Position numbers and translations under genes: made by a program. Under the pieces are notes generated by a model. The model searched no databases. It was not told where the DNA came from and saw nothing but the letters and a program-made list of their open reading frames with translations. A DNA stretch of 64,000 nt from Streptococcus sp. Marseille-Q6470 (GTDB lineage: Bacteria; Bacillota; Bacilli; Lactobacillales; Streptococcaceae): contig NZ_OX336385.1 of NCBI RefSeq assembly GCF_946902905.1, positions 434,001-498,000 on the forward strand. Direction: 5' to 3'. Positions 1-8,198 of this stretch are shown here, in pieces; position 1 is the stretch's first letter; the number at the start of each line of letters is the position of its first letter.

Positions 1-140
1 ATACTATCAAAACATCAAATAAGGTTGAAGTAAAGTTTGGTACAATTCTTCAATTCAAAAATGTACGTGGCGGTGCAACAGCTAGTGGTGTAGGATGGTA
101 TGTTGCTGATTCAGTAACTGTGGTTCAACGCAATGCGTAA
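1..140 (+). CDS. C-terminal end of a small element protein, possibly DUF961/YdcP-like
   Basis: The frame is open from the first base and stops at TAA 138-140; about 45 residues are visible. The end contains a GWYVADSV segment close to the terminus, reminiscent of the WY-x-x-AD ending of YdcP/DUF961 proteins that precede the coupling protein in Tn916- and ICEBs1-like elements. That resemblance is from memory and short. The gene overlaps the next one by 8 bases (ATG at 133 inside its last codons), so the two are probably translationally coupled. The start lies outside the window. Confidence 0.45.
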   Translation, partial: TIKTSNKVEVKFGTILQFKNVRGGATASGVGWYVADSVTVVQRNA

Positions 141-1485
141 GCGTAAATTCAGAAGAATCAAACCAACTTCTAATTGTAAATTACAAGGCTATCAAATCTC
201 TCTGATAGCCTTTGTGGTTACGATTAGTTTAACTGGCTTGCTACTCTACATAAGTCTTTCAAATTCTATATTGGCACCGTATATTGCAAAACCGCTACTG
301 CTCTTCTACTTACTAGATGCTATATTTTTATCGCTATTAGTTCTTCTATTTACAAAACGAGAAGAAGTATCAACAATTTCAATACCTCCAATGTCTAGCA
401 AATCAAAAAAACTGGCTAAAAAACTGAAACAACTATTTAATGATAAACAAATAACCGATGTTCTAAAACTTTCAAACTCCACTAGATACGGAGATGAAAT
501 GCCCGAAATTTCTGTCTGGGTTAATGAAACCTTAATAGATGGATATATAGCCATTGAAAATATCGCTAATTGGGAGCGTGCAGACCGTGAAAAGTTTGAA
601 CAGCGAGTATCTGGAATACTATCAGGTAAATATCAACGTTTCTCTGTTGTCAACTCCGAACTAACTGCTGGAGATAGCTATATTCTCTTCTATTTTGAAG
701 ATACACTTACTTCACAGCGTTTGATTGTAAAAGACAATATAGATTCATTAAAGCCATTTGTAAACGATGATACACATGCAATAAAGCTATCAAAAGACCT
801 AATATGGCATTCGGATATTGTACCCATGATGTCTATCATTGCACGAACAAGAGCAGGGAAATCAGTGTTAGCTGGTCGATACTTGGCTAAACTAATGTTG
901 TTACAAGGTTGGACAGTTGAATACAATTCTGCTAAATACGACCGATACGTCAAGGAATTTAACGGTCAATCAGAACCTACCAAGATTGTTGAACGTGCTG
1001 AATATTGGTGTAGCATTATGGATGATCGACTTTCAAAAATCAATGAAGCAGGAAAAGAAAAGTATCTTGAAATGGAACACATGCCAAATATTGGCTTGTT
1101 CTTCGATGAACTCGGAAATCTAAATGCTTCATTAGAATCACTAGACAAGACTGATAAAGCATTAAAAGCAACTTCACGCTGGACCAATGCAATAAACAGA
1201 CTATCTGCGACTGGTGGCTCTGCTGGTATTCATATCATTGCTATTAGTCAGTTTGCAACAAAAGAAGGATTTTTACCTTCCTTGGCTCGTGTAAATTGCT
1301 CCGATGCTGTAATCATGTTAGGTGGTGCTGCCGATTCTGCTGATGAACGTAAATATCTGATGTCTGGTTTTGCAGATATGGCTAAAAGAAGTTATGGAAA
1401 AGGTCAGGGACTAGCTCGGATTTTAGGTTCTGGTAAAAAGTGGGAAGTGCCACACTTCTATGAAACGCCGTGGTTTGAAGAATAG
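133..1485 (+). CDS. FtsK/TcpA-like coupling ATPase of the integrative element
   Basis: A 450-residue protein with two membrane segments near residues 20-72 followed by a cytoplasmic P-loop ATPase. The Walker A motif is A-R-T-R-A-G-K-S (237-244) and the Walker B is I-G-L-F-F-D-E (320-326); a later IHIIAISQF stretch resembles the end of FtsK/HerA-type motors. By family knowledge such proteins couple relaxase-bound DNA to a conjugation pore (TcpA of Tn916 and ICE elements). The start overlaps the preceding stop by 8 bases and has no clear Shine-Dalgarno, which fits translational coupling. It is followed by a non-coding gap rich in inverted repeats and then by the initiator/relaxase gene, the same order as coupling protein, oriT and relaxase in Tn916-like elements. 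The assignment to TcpA rather than another HerA/FtsK ATPase is an inference from context. Confidence 0.8.
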   Translation: MRKRKFRRIKPTSNCKLQGYQISLIAFVVTISLTGLLLYISLSNSILAPYIAKPLLLFYLLDAIFLSLLVLLFTKREEVSTISIPPMSSKSKKLAKKLKQLFNDKQITDVLKLSNSTRYGDEMPEISVWVNETLIDGYIAIENIANWERADREKFEQRVSGILSGKYQRFSVVNSELTAGDSYILFYFEDTLTSQRLIVKDNIDSLKPFVNDDTHAIKLSKDLIWHSDIVPMMSIIARTRAGKSVLAGRYLAKLMLLQGWTVEYNSAKYDRYVKEFNGQSEPTKIVERAEYWCSIMDDRLSKINEAGKEKYLEMEHMPNIGLFFDELGNLNASLESLDKTDKALKATSRWTNAINRLSATGGSAGIHIIAISQFATKEGFLPSLARVNCSDAVIMLGGAADSADERKYLMSGFADMAKRSYGKGQGLARILGSGKKWEVPHFYETPWFEE

Positions 1486-1493
1486 TGAAATAT

Positions 1494-1724
1494 AATCCAT
1501 TTGTGTTTCAACTAGAGAAATCTGTTGAATTAACAAATGGATTCATGACGAAGCCGACGAGTCATAAGGTCGGTTATCTTTGAAAAAGATGAAACACTTT
1601 TAAATCTAACTATGTCTAACGCGTGCACGGCACTGGGCTTGTCAAGTGCCGTGCATATTCAAAAACCTAGGAATATCAAGTATTTGAGCGAATTATAAAA
1701 ATTAGTTCTCTTGATTTATCTAGG
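1494..1724. other. Inverted-repeat-rich gap, candidate oriT or replication origin
   Basis: The gap between the coupling ATPase and Rep holds three inverted repeats seen directly. IR1: 11-bp perfect arms 1494-1504 and 1533-1543, with a nested 6-bp pair TTCAAC 1507-1512 / GTTGAA 1524-1529. IR2: 11-bp perfect GC-rich arms 1624-1634 and 1645-1655 around a 10-base loop GGGCTTGTCA. IR3: 15-bp arms 1666-1680 and 1710-1724 matching at 12 of 15 positions. IR2 has no following T-run, so it is not a typical terminator. Position and structure fit an oriT or double-strand origin recognised by the downstream Rep; the nick site is not identified. Confidence 0.55.
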
Positions 1725-1764
1725 GAATAGTTAGAAGAATAATTAAAACAAGGAGTTCTTAATA

Positions 1765-3147
1765 ATGAACAAAAATAAAAAAGACGCAAACCTAACTGCT
1801 ATCATGCTGGTCCAACAACTGGAAGATGAACACTGGAAAACTTGGCAAGATAAAACAGCTTTAAAAAAGGCTAGAGATGAAAGTAATATCCGCCCCCTAC
1901 TTGAGATAGTCACTGATAAACTAAATAAAGCTGATATTACTGTTAAAGAGGCTTACGGAATCAAACACGATAAAGACGAGATAAACGTTTGGAATCAAGA
2001 ATTGATGAAAAATGTAATCAAAAAGAAAGCTGAACATATTCATTTTCTCTTTAAGTTTGAAAAAGGAGCATCACTAAACAGAATAGCTCTAGCTGTTGGG
2101 GTTGAACCTCAATATCTAGAAAAACTAAAGTCTGGTCGATACGGATATGATAATTGTTTAGCCTACTTAGTCCATGCGAAGGACGAGAGTAAACATCAAT
2201 ACAAACCAGACGAAGTTGTTACTGTAAAAGGTGAAAACTACGCTAGCGTTTATCATAGATGTATGGAAACATGGGTTAAAGGTCGTGCAACCAAAAAAGC
2301 TAAGGAAACAGATCTTAGTATTGATTGGTTAATTGAAAAGATATTGTCCGGAGAAATAACCAAAAGCAATATTTTGCTTACGAATGATTATTACGCTATC
2401 TATGGACAACATAAGCGAAAAATAAATGAAGCTTTAGATACCGTAGGAGAGCGAAAAAGTTATAGGACTATTGCAGAACTTGAAGCAGGAAGCTTCAAGA
2501 AAACAGTTTTATTTGTTACTGCTAAAAGTGGGGTTGGAAAAACAAAATACAGCAAGAAGCTGATAACGTTATTACAAAATGTAGCTTTAAAATTCGGACA
2601 AACTTGGGATTCCTGCGTCACAGCATCAACTAATGCTTTTGATGAATATAATAGTCAAGAAATTTTGTTTCTTGATGACATCAGAGGAGACAGTTTAACT
2701 GTATCTGATTGGTTAAAACTACTCGATCCTTTTATGATTAGTCCAATATCAGCGCGATATCATAACAAAATGGGGTCAGCAAAAGTCATTATCATTACAA
2801 GTACCAAACAACCTATTGATTTTTTTGCAATTGCAAAAGGAAATATTACTGAAGATGTAGGACAATTTAATCGTAGAATTGATTATTTAATTAAACTAGA
2901 TGATGATAGTGCAACATTATCAATCCCAACAAAACAATTAGAAGAAATTTTTAATGAAGAAGAAATCCCTTGGGGATTGCCTCCTTTTATTTCATATGAT
3001 TTTTCGCAAGATAAACAAGTTACAGTTAACGAATCTATCGATATTCTAATAAAAACTATTATTCGCAATATGCAATGGAACAAAAAAAAGGTTATCTCTG
3101 ACACCGAACAAAGTAACAAAGATAACCAAAATACTCAACAAAAATAG
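1765..3147 (+). CDS. Rep_2-type rolling-circle initiator/relaxase with superfamily 3 helicase domain
   Basis: A 460-residue two-domain protein. The N-terminal part resembles the Rep_2 (pMV158 RepB) family: a histidine-hydrophobic-histidine metal motif H91-I-H93 and, further on, Y134-L-V-H137 with K143 and Y146, matching the tyrosine-bearing Y-L-x-H...K-x-x-Y motif of that family. The C-terminal part is a P-loop NTPase: Walker A K-S-G-V-G-K-T (254-260), Walker B I-L-F-L-D-D (300-305) and a sensor-like IIITSTK, as in plasmid RNA-helicase-like Rep domains. In streptococcal mobilizable elements such proteins act as initiator and probable relaxase, nicking the element's origin. The start at 1765 follows AAGGAG with good spacing. 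The gap upstream is probably its target. Whether it drives replication, transfer or both cannot be told from sequence. Confidence 0.8.
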   Translation: MNKNKKDANLTAIMLVQQLEDEHWKTWQDKTALKKARDESNIRPLLEIVTDKLNKADITVKEAYGIKHDKDEINVWNQELMKNVIKKKAEHIHFLFKFEKGASLNRIALAVGVEPQYLEKLKSGRYGYDNCLAYLVHAKDESKHQYKPDEVVTVKGENYASVYHRCMETWVKGRATKKAKETDLSIDWLIEKILSGEITKSNILLTNDYYAIYGQHKRKINEALDTVGERKSYRTIAELEAGSFKKTVLFVTAKSGVGKTKYSKKLITLLQNVALKFGQTWDSCVTASTNAFDEYNSQEILFLDDIRGDSLTVSDWLKLLDPFMISPISARYHNKMGSAKVIIITSTKQPIDFFAIAKGNITEDVGQFNRRIDYLIKLDDDSATLSIPTKQLEEIFNEEEIPWGLPPFISYDFSQDKQVTVNESIDILIKTIIRNMQWNKKKVISDTEQSNKDNQNTQQK

Positions 3148-3202
3148 TCAACAACTACCTCTGTTGTTGCTATTATATCATAATTTCCTAAAGGAGTATA
3201 AT

Positions 3203-3517
3203 ATGCAATTTAAACAAACTACAAAACAAAATAGATTATCAAACTCTAATACTACAACTTTTGCACTTGTAAATAAGATTGATGTTATGAACATGACTGG
3301 ATATTCAGAATCACAATCAAAAAAAATAATAAAGCAGGCTAAACTTATTCTTGTTAATAAAGGTTTTCAATGGTATAAAAATAAACGTGTTGGTCGAGTA
3401 CCAATGAAAATAGTAGAAGATATACTTGGTTTTGAATTGAATTTAAAAAATGATATAATGTATAATGTACATGAAGATACTGCTAATAGGGAGGAAACCC
3501 AGTATGGTAGTAACTAA
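3203..3517 (+). CDS. DUF3173 family small protein, probable excisionase/recombination directionality factor
   Basis: A 104-residue basic protein. I chose ATG 3203 over a longer upstream frame because AAAGGAG sits 6 bases before it. The core has a helix-turn-helix-like part (MTGYSESQSKKIIKQAK) and a G-x-x-W-Y-K-N-K-R-V-G-R-V-P block followed by I-V-E-D-I-L-G, the recognisable signature of DUF3173 proteins that sit directly upstream of tyrosine integrases in Gram-positive integrative elements. Excisionase function is inferred from that position. The 3' end overlaps the integrase start by 14 bases, so both are probably translated from one message. Confidence 0.75.
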   Translation: MQFKQTTKQNRLSNSNTTTFALVNKIDVMNMTGYSESQSKKIIKQAKLILVNKGFQWYKNKRVGRVPMKIVEDILGFELNLKNDIMYNVHEDTANREETQYGSN

Positions 3518-4655
3518 ACAAAAAAATAAAAAATGGAGGGTTGATATTAGTGATGGCTATGATGCAATAACTGGTCTTCAAAAGCGTCACAGAAAATCTG
3601 ATTTAAAATCACGTAAAGAAGCTGAACAATATGAGGCTGATTATCGTATCAATAAGCTACATCAAGTAACTCATAAAGATAAAATTTCTGTTTCGTATCT
3701 GTACTCGCTCGTTCAAGAAGAAGATGAACTTCGAGGGAATAAGCGAGGAACAATAGATAGTCAAAAATCTTACTATCGAGTATATCTGTCCAAATACTTT
3801 AAAAACGCAGATATGCGAAATGTTTCCCTAAACGATATCAAAGAGTATAGAAATTGGCTTAAATGTCAACCCAGTAAAAAAGGTGGAAGCCTATCTAATT
3901 CTCACGTTAATCAGCAAATGATTTTCGTCCATAAAATGTTTGAAGTTGCAATTGCTAATCGTATTCGACAAGATAATCCTTGTAACGGATTGAGACGGTT
4001 GCCACAGCAACATAAAGAAATGGCATACTATACACCTGAACAGTTCAAACAATTTGATTCACTTTTTGAAGAGAATGAATATTCTTTCCAACTGTTGTAT
4101 CGTATTTTGATGTATACAGGAATGCGTATTGGGGAAGCTCTTGCCTTAACTTGGGAACAAGTCAATCTTGATGAAAATTATATTGATGTCAAATACTCTG
4201 CTTATTACCGAAATGGTCAAGTGCATATTGGAACAGTGAAAACAACACAATCTAATCGGCGAATTTATATCCATCGTGCCTTCGTGAAAGAATTAAAACA
4301 ATGGAAAAATCAGCAATATGAATTGTTAAAAGAGTTTACAAGCAATCCTAATAGTTTGCAGATTTATCAGACTACTCCTGAAGTGTTGACTGGACCAAAC
4401 GTATCAAATTTCAGAGCAATTCTAAAGAAACGCCTACCTGATAATTTAAAGTTGATACGTAATCATGACTTCAGACATTCTCATGCTGCATTTCTAGTTT
4501 CTCAAGGCTTACGAAATGGAGAAGGTAAAGACTACATTTTCTTTACGTTGATGAAACGATTAGGACACAGTTCTATTAACACCACAATAAATGTTTACTC
4601 ACATTTATTCCCAACTCAGCAAAAAGAAATAGCCTCTGCCTTTGAAAATTTTTAA
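3504..4655 (+). CDS. int: Tyrosine recombinase (integrase) of the element
   Basis: A 383-residue tyrosine integrase. The start ATG 3504 is preceded by GGGAGG at 3489-3494; an in-frame ATG 39 bases upstream has no comparable site. The catalytic domain shows the first arginine in YTGMRIGEALAL, the H-x-x-R box in HDFRHSHA, a later histidine in LGHSS and the nucleophilic tyrosine in INVYSHLF. The N-terminal part carries an Arm/AP2-like DNA-binding region followed by a SAM-like core-binding domain. It would catalyse integration and excision, helped by the upstream DUF3173 protein. It is the last gene of the element and faces outward toward ebfC, so its stop lies next to the attachment site. Confidence 0.93.
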   Translation: MVVTKQKNKKWRVDISDGYDAITGLQKRHRKSDLKSRKEAEQYEADYRINKLHQVTHKDKISVSYLYSLVQEEDELRGNKRGTIDSQKSYYRVYLSKYFKNADMRNVSLNDIKEYRNWLKCQPSKKGGSLSNSHVNQQMIFVHKMFEVAIANRIRQDNPCNGLRRLPQQHKEMAYYTPEQFKQFDSLFEENEYSFQLLYRILMYTGMRIGEALALTWEQVNLDENYIDVKYSAYYRNGQVHIGTVKTTQSNRRIYIHRAFVKELKQWKNQQYELLKEFTSNPNSLQIYQTTPEVLTGPNVSNFRAILKKRLPDNLKLIRNHDFRHSHAAFLVSQGLRNGEGKDYIFFTLMKRLGHSSINTTINVYSHLFPTQQKEIASAFENF

Positions 4656-4657
4656 CA

Positions 4658-4676
4658 ATAAGGCAAAATAAGGCAA
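4658..4676 (+). repeat. Two tandem ATAAGGCAA repeats at the element end
   Basis: ATAAGGCAA occurs at 4658-4666 and again at 4668-4676, one helical turn (10 bp) apart, right after the integrase stop. Short direct repeats at element ends are typical arm-type binding sites for the N-terminal domain of Tn916-family integrases. The role here is inferred from position. Confidence 0.5.
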
Positions 4677-4689
4677 CAAAAATTTACAA

Positions 4690-4708
4690 TCAAGGGCTAA
4701 CCCCTTGA
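4690..4708. other. 7-bp inverted repeat at the element-ebfC junction
   Basis: Arms TCAAGGG (4690-4696) and CCCTTGA (4702-4708) with a 5-base CTAAC loop lie between the integrase and ebfC, without a following T-run. It could be part of the attachment core or a weak structure in the ebfC leader. The left end of the element would be needed to decide. Confidence 0.35.
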
Positions 4709-4732
4709 TACGAAAGGAATCTAGAAAATCTT

Positions 4733-5032
4733 ATGATGAATATGCAAAACATGATGCGTCAAGCTCAAAAACTTCAAAAACAAATGGAGCAAAGCCAAGC
4801 TGAATTGGCTGCCACAGAATTTGTTGGGACTTCTGCTCAAAACCTTGTAACTGCTACCTTAACAGGTGATAAAAAAGTCGTAAAAATTGATTTCAATCCT
4901 GCAGTTGTGGATGCTGAAGATATTGAAACACTTTCAGATATGACTGTTCAAGCGCTCAACGCTGCTCTTGAACAAATTGATGAAACTACTAAAAAGAAAC
5001 TTGGAGCATTTGCTGGTAAGTTACCATTTTAA
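4733..5032 (+). CDS. ebfC: YbaB/EbfC family nucleoid-associated protein
   Basis: A 99-residue protein matching the YbaB/EbfC family over its whole length: N-terminal helix rich in M, Q and K ([16 protein letters not shown]), central [15 protein letters not shown] strand region and C-terminal [13 protein letters not shown]. Family members form dimers that bind DNA and influence nucleoid organisation. Two ATGs in a row (4733 and 4736) are possible starts; AAAGGA lies about 14 bases before the first. The integrated element abuts its 5' side, so its native promoter may have been displaced and expression may now depend on sequence from the element. A bidirectional terminator follows. Confidence 0.92.
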   Translation: MMNMQNMMRQAQKLQKQMEQSQAELAATEFVGTSAQNLVTATLTGDKKVVKIDFNPAVVDAEDIETLSDMTVQALNAALEQIDETTKKKLGAFAGKLPF

Positions 5033-5043
5033 TTATATTCTCA

Positions 5044-5070
5044 AAAAGAGGCTGGTTTACAGCCTCTTTT
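5044..5070. terminator. Bidirectional intrinsic terminator between ebfC and the GDPD gene
   Basis: An 11-bp perfect stem, AAAAGAGGCTG (5044-5054) with CAGCCTCTTTT (5060-5070) around GTTTA, lies between two convergent genes; A- and T-runs on the two sides allow termination in both directions. Confidence 0.9.
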
Positions 5071-5078
5071 AATTTATG

Positions 5079-6842
5079 TTAATAAGCAAAGAACTCAGTT
5101 GCTTTATTTAGCAATAAGTCACTATATTCAGGATCTTCCTGAGCAGTTACTAGTTCTTCTTTTATGTTTTCCAAGTCATCCGTAATCATTCCATCAACAC
5201 CTAGGTGAAAAGACTTATTAAATGATTCCGAACTATTGATTGTCCATACATAGAGTTTTTGCTCAGTATTCCATAGTTTCGTCACAAAGTATTCATCTAA
5301 AGTAGAATACTCCATTGTGTAGCCTGTAGCAACCGTTCTAGGAAAAACAGAATTATAGGGAAGAATAAAGTATACAGGAATATCTGTGTCATACTCTCTC
5401 ACTTTTTCAACAACCTTATAATCCAAGGATTGCATTTGATGACCATAAACCTTAATTTTTGCACCGTATTTTTCTAGAAAATGTTCCATCATCTGTGGGC
5501 TATCTTTGTGGCTGGTCTTAATCTCAATGAGAAGTTTCTGATGTAATTCATTTGCGCGTGTCAGATAATCATCGAAACTTGAAATCTTTGTCTCATAACC
5601 ATTCTCATGAATGTCAATCTGCTTTAACTCTTCTAAGGTCAAATCTTGTGGTGTTTTATTGATACCAGCTAATGCTCTAAGATTCGCATCATGCATCATG
5701 ACAAATTGCCCATCCTTTGTTTCCTGGATATCCATCTCGATTAAATCTGGTTTTAATTGAGATGTTTTTTCTAGGGATTGAATGGTATTTTGTACACCAT
5801 TACCATTTGATACACCACGGTGTGAAATCACAAGCGGTGGATTGACTACAGGAGCTTCTAGATAATTATAGCCTTCAATCGCAAAAAAGATACATGCACA
5901 CACCATGACACCCCACCTCATGATATGGTCCTTTTCGCGTCTTGGCATAATATCAAGTTCTTCTCCTGTTAGGAAGGACGTAAATTTCACAAGGAAATAG
6001 GTTAATGCCATATAGTGGAAATTCTTGATCAGAACAAAATTCAAAATAGCTAGAACCAGAGACTCTCTCTGAGTAAGGCTATCCACTATATACTGAGTAG
6101 ATAATATTGGGATTAGAGGAAGATAGAAAAATAGATTGGTTTTTACAATAATTAAGAATAAATGCCAAGCGTAAAACCAAAAGTGATCTTTAGTTTTATC
6201 CAAACTATAAATGATTGCTTCCTTAACCGTCATCTTTTCATAAAAGACCTTGGGCAGAGTGAATATCAAGCGAACTGAAACATAGAAGAATAAGAGTGAT
6301 AAGATAATAATGGCTACCCACCACATCCAGTACTTATCTTCCATGTAGGTTTGAATAAACTCTGGAATTACGATTTTATTGAAATAATAAATCTTAAATA
6401 TCTTTCTGATAAACGGAAATAGCATTGCTACAAATATAAAGATGAACAAAGCTTTTGAAATAGTCAATTCCTTCATAAAAGCAAGGCTTTCACGGAATAC
6501 TTTTCGACTATATTCTATGAGAGTTCTTTTTTCATGATAAAGAAGATGACGGGCTCCAATAAAGAGAATACTGAGTTGAAAATAGGCTACCAGTAGATTA
6601 ATGGCTATCAAAACCACAAAACCAAGACTGACTATAGGAGCATTTTTTATGATTGAAAAAATATTGTTATAAGAAATAAACAAATATCCAGTCTGACTTA
6701 GTAAAAATCCAGCTATGACTGAGTTTAATGGCAACCAAATATAGTCTACCAGCATAAAGATTAGAAAGAATAGAAAGAGGATTTTATCTAGATTTAGGTA
6801 AATCTTTTTAAAACCCAATTTTTTCGGTTTTTCAGGTTTCAT
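5079..6842 (-). CDS. Membrane glycerophosphodiester phosphodiesterase (GlpQ/UgpQ-like)
   Basis: A 587-residue protein with about 330 residues of multi-pass membrane domain followed by a GDPD catalytic domain. The catalytic part shows H341-R-G, the E-x-D of LIEMDIQ, and H384-D, the metal and general acid/base residues of the family, which hydrolyse glycerophosphodiesters to glycerol-3-phosphate and an alcohol. The start at 6842 is chosen because AGGAGG (6849-6854) lies 6 bases upstream and overlaps the stop of the exonuclease gene, so the two are coupled. The fused membrane part suggests action on lipid- or teichoic-acid-derived substrates at the membrane, but the natural substrate is not evident. 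Confidence 0.88.
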   Translation of the reverse strand: MKPEKPKKLGFKKIYLNLDKILFLFFLIFMLVDYIWLPLNSVIAGFLLSQTGYLFISYNNIFSIIKNAPIVSLGFVVLIAINLLVAYFQLSILFIGARHLLYHEKRTLIEYSRKVFRESLAFMKELTISKALFIFIFVAMLFPFIRKIFKIYYFNKIVIPEFIQTYMEDKYWMWWVAIIILSLLFFYVSVRLIFTLPKVFYEKMTVKEAIIYSLDKTKDHFWFYAWHLFLIIVKTNLFFYLPLIPILSTQYIVDSLTQRESLVLAILNFVLIKNFHYMALTYFLVKFTSFLTGEELDIMPRREKDHIMRWGVMVCACIFFAIEGYNYLEAPVVNPPLVISHRGVSNGNGVQNTIQSLEKTSQLKPDLIEMDIQETKDGQFVMMHDANLRALAGINKTPQDLTLEELKQIDIHENGYETKISSFDDYLTRANELHQKLLIEIKTSHKDSPQMMEHFLEKYGAKIKVYGHQMQSLDYKVVEKVREYDTDIPVYFILPYNSVFPRTVATGYTMEYSTLDEYFVTKLWNTEQKLYVWTINSSESFNKSFHLGVDGMITDDLENIKEELVTAQEDPEYSDLLLNKATEFFAY

Positions 6843-6852
6843 AAAAAACCTC

Positions 6853-7443
6853 CTAATCAAAAAGTTGTGATAAATCTAAACCACCAAAAGGATTAGAATT
6901 GAGGTTGCTCTGAGTATTGAGTAAAAGCCGACTCTCATCCGACTCCAGAAAAGCTTCATAAACTTGCGCAGTCATGCGAGCGTCTTCTAAACTATTATGA
7001 GATTGCCCTTTAAATCCTAGAAAGCTAGCCACAGTTTGCAATTTTAGATTAGCGATTCCGTGTAAATCAGAACTACGACGTTCAAAAGCCTCATCATAAA
7101 GATCGACTTTATATTGTTCACGATAGTCAAACCCATGTTCTAGTAAAATCGGTAAGTCACTCTTTGCTGCATTATAACCAACAAGTGGCAAGGCTCCAAC
7201 AAAATCTTGAAACTTTTTGAGAACTTCTTCTACCTTTGGAGCATCTTTGAGTGTTTCAGAAGTAATACCAGTCAAACCATTAATAAAACTTTTCAAAGGA
7301 ACATCAGTGTAGACATAAGAGTCAAACGCTCCTACTTCTTCACCTTCTTTAAAGTGTACTGCCGATACTTGAATCAAATGAGTCTTATCCTGGTGTTTAT
7401 TGAATTCTAAATCAAATGAGATATAATCTCTTAATGTTTCCAT
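6853..7443 (-). CDS. DEDDh 3'-5' exonuclease (DnaQ-like)
   Basis: A 196-residue stand-alone proofreading-type exonuclease. Motif I is F-D-L-E-F (D-x-E), motif II lies in VGYNAAKSDLPIL, and motif III is H-N-S-L-E-D-A (the H-x4-D of the DEDDh class). I place the start at the ATG at 7443 (METLRDYISF), preceded by AAGGA, rather than at longer frames. It resembles the RNase T/epsilon group; whether it acts on DNA or RNA cannot be decided here. It lies upstream of the GDPD gene in the same direction, with the GDPD Shine-Dalgarno over its stop codon. Confidence 0.85.
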   Translation of the reverse strand: METLRDYISFDLEFNKHQDKTHLIQVSAVHFKEGEEVGAFDSYVYTDVPLKSFINGLTGITSETLKDAPKVEEVLKKFQDFVGALPLVGYNAAKSDLPILLEHGFDYREQYKVDLYDEAFERRSSDLHGIANLKLQTVASFLGFKGQSHNSLEDARMTAQVYEAFLESDESRLLLNTQSNLNSNPFGGLDLSQLFD

Positions 7444-7512
7444 CTTTTCAATCCTTATTGATTTGTAAAAAGAAACCACCTGGTCTATTTATAGAAACCA
7501 AGCAGTTTTTTC

Positions 7513-8004
7513 TTATTTTCCAAATAAGCGAGCAAAGAAGCCTTTCTTCGATGCTTGTACTTCTTGCTTAGCTTGATCCAACTCCAACTGAAGTGTTTCT
7601 TGATCCTTCATAGCTTGAAGGGTTAACTGTTGTTGTTGATCCAATTGCTTATCTTTTTCAGCGATTTGGCGGTCTTTGATTCGCATCTGTTCATCTTTTT
7701 CAGCCAGTTGTTTATCTTTAGCTTTTAATTGCTCATAAAGACGGATGATTTCGGCATTCTTTTCATCAACAAGAATCTCCATAAGCTCTCGTTGCTTAAC
7801 TTCATCACTAACTGGTTCATCTTCAAAGATAGTCTTTTTGTAGATTTCTTCAAGTTTGATCAATCCACTACGGGTAACAACGGTGACACCTTTGTCGTTT
7901 TTTGTAATATCTTCTTCAGGTAATTCTTTGACACGATTATTGATTGCTTGTCGGGATAGCCCCAAGACCTCAGCAATCTCACTGACAGTCATTTCAATAC
8001 TCAT
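7513..8004 (-). CDS. rocS: RocS-like chromosome segregation protein
   Basis: A 163-residue protein with an N-terminal helix-turn-helix (VSEIAEVLGLSRQAINNRVKEL), a long charged coiled coil of near-heptad AEKDEQ/KDRQIAEKDKQ repeats, and a C-terminal amphipathic helix ending in GFFARLFGK. Length and architecture match RocS of S. pneumoniae, known to bind DNA through the HTH and the membrane through the terminal helix, linking nucleoid segregation to capsule/tyrosine-kinase signalling. It has its own promoter (TTGACA-17-TAAGAT) upstream. A weak hairpin with a T-run lies downstream (about 7466-7500). Confidence 0.85.
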   Translation of the reverse strand: MSIEMTVSEIAEVLGLSRQAINNRVKELPEEDITKNDKGVTVVTRSGLIKLEEIYKKTIFEDEPVSDEVKQRELMEILVDEKNAEIIRLYEQLKAKDKQLAEKDEQMRIKDRQIAEKDKQLDQQQQLTLQAMKDQETLQLELDQAKQEVQASKKGFFARLFGK

Positions 8005-8041
8005 AATATCCTCTATTTTTCTCTAACTTTTCTTAAATTAA

Positions 8042-8070
8042 ATCTTATCATAAGTAAACCGAACTGTCAA
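8042..8070 (-). promoter_or_regulatory. Sigma-A promoter of rocS
   Basis: On the minus strand TTGACA (8065-8070) is followed after 17 bases by TAAGAT (8042-8047), about 38 bases before the rocS ATG. Confidence 0.7.
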
Positions 8071-8198
8071 ATAACACTGTATTTTCAATGGTTTTTTAGG
8101 ACATAAAATTCTAAAATATTTTCACGGCCATTTTTTGAAATGTATGAGAAAAACTCATCTTCTAAATTGTAGATAAAAATCAACGGTTTGGTAAATTT

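Larger units (their letters stand above)
1..4732. mobile_element. Right part of a small integrative (mobilizable-type) element next to ebfC
   Basis: Five consecutive rightward reading frames form an element module: tail of a small protein, TcpA/FtsK-like ATPase, Rep_2-helicase initiator, DUF3173 protein and tyrosine integrase, ending 77 bases before ebfC. No type IV secretion genes are visible, so it may be an integrative mobilizable element that borrows a helper, or the right end of a larger conjugative element whose left part lies outside the window. Integrase at the border and ebfC immediately beyond suggest the attachment site lies at the 5' end of ebfC. I recall ebfC as a reported streptococcal integration target, but that memory was not checked. 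The right boundary given here is approximate, because the left end is not visible and no repeat pair can be matched. Confidence 0.8.

Noticed and set aside
1635..1644. CTTG in the IR2 loop as a pC194-type nick site
   Set aside because: The Rep protein resembles the pMV158/Rep_2 family rather than the pC194 family, and four bases are too short to identify a nick site; kept only as a remark.
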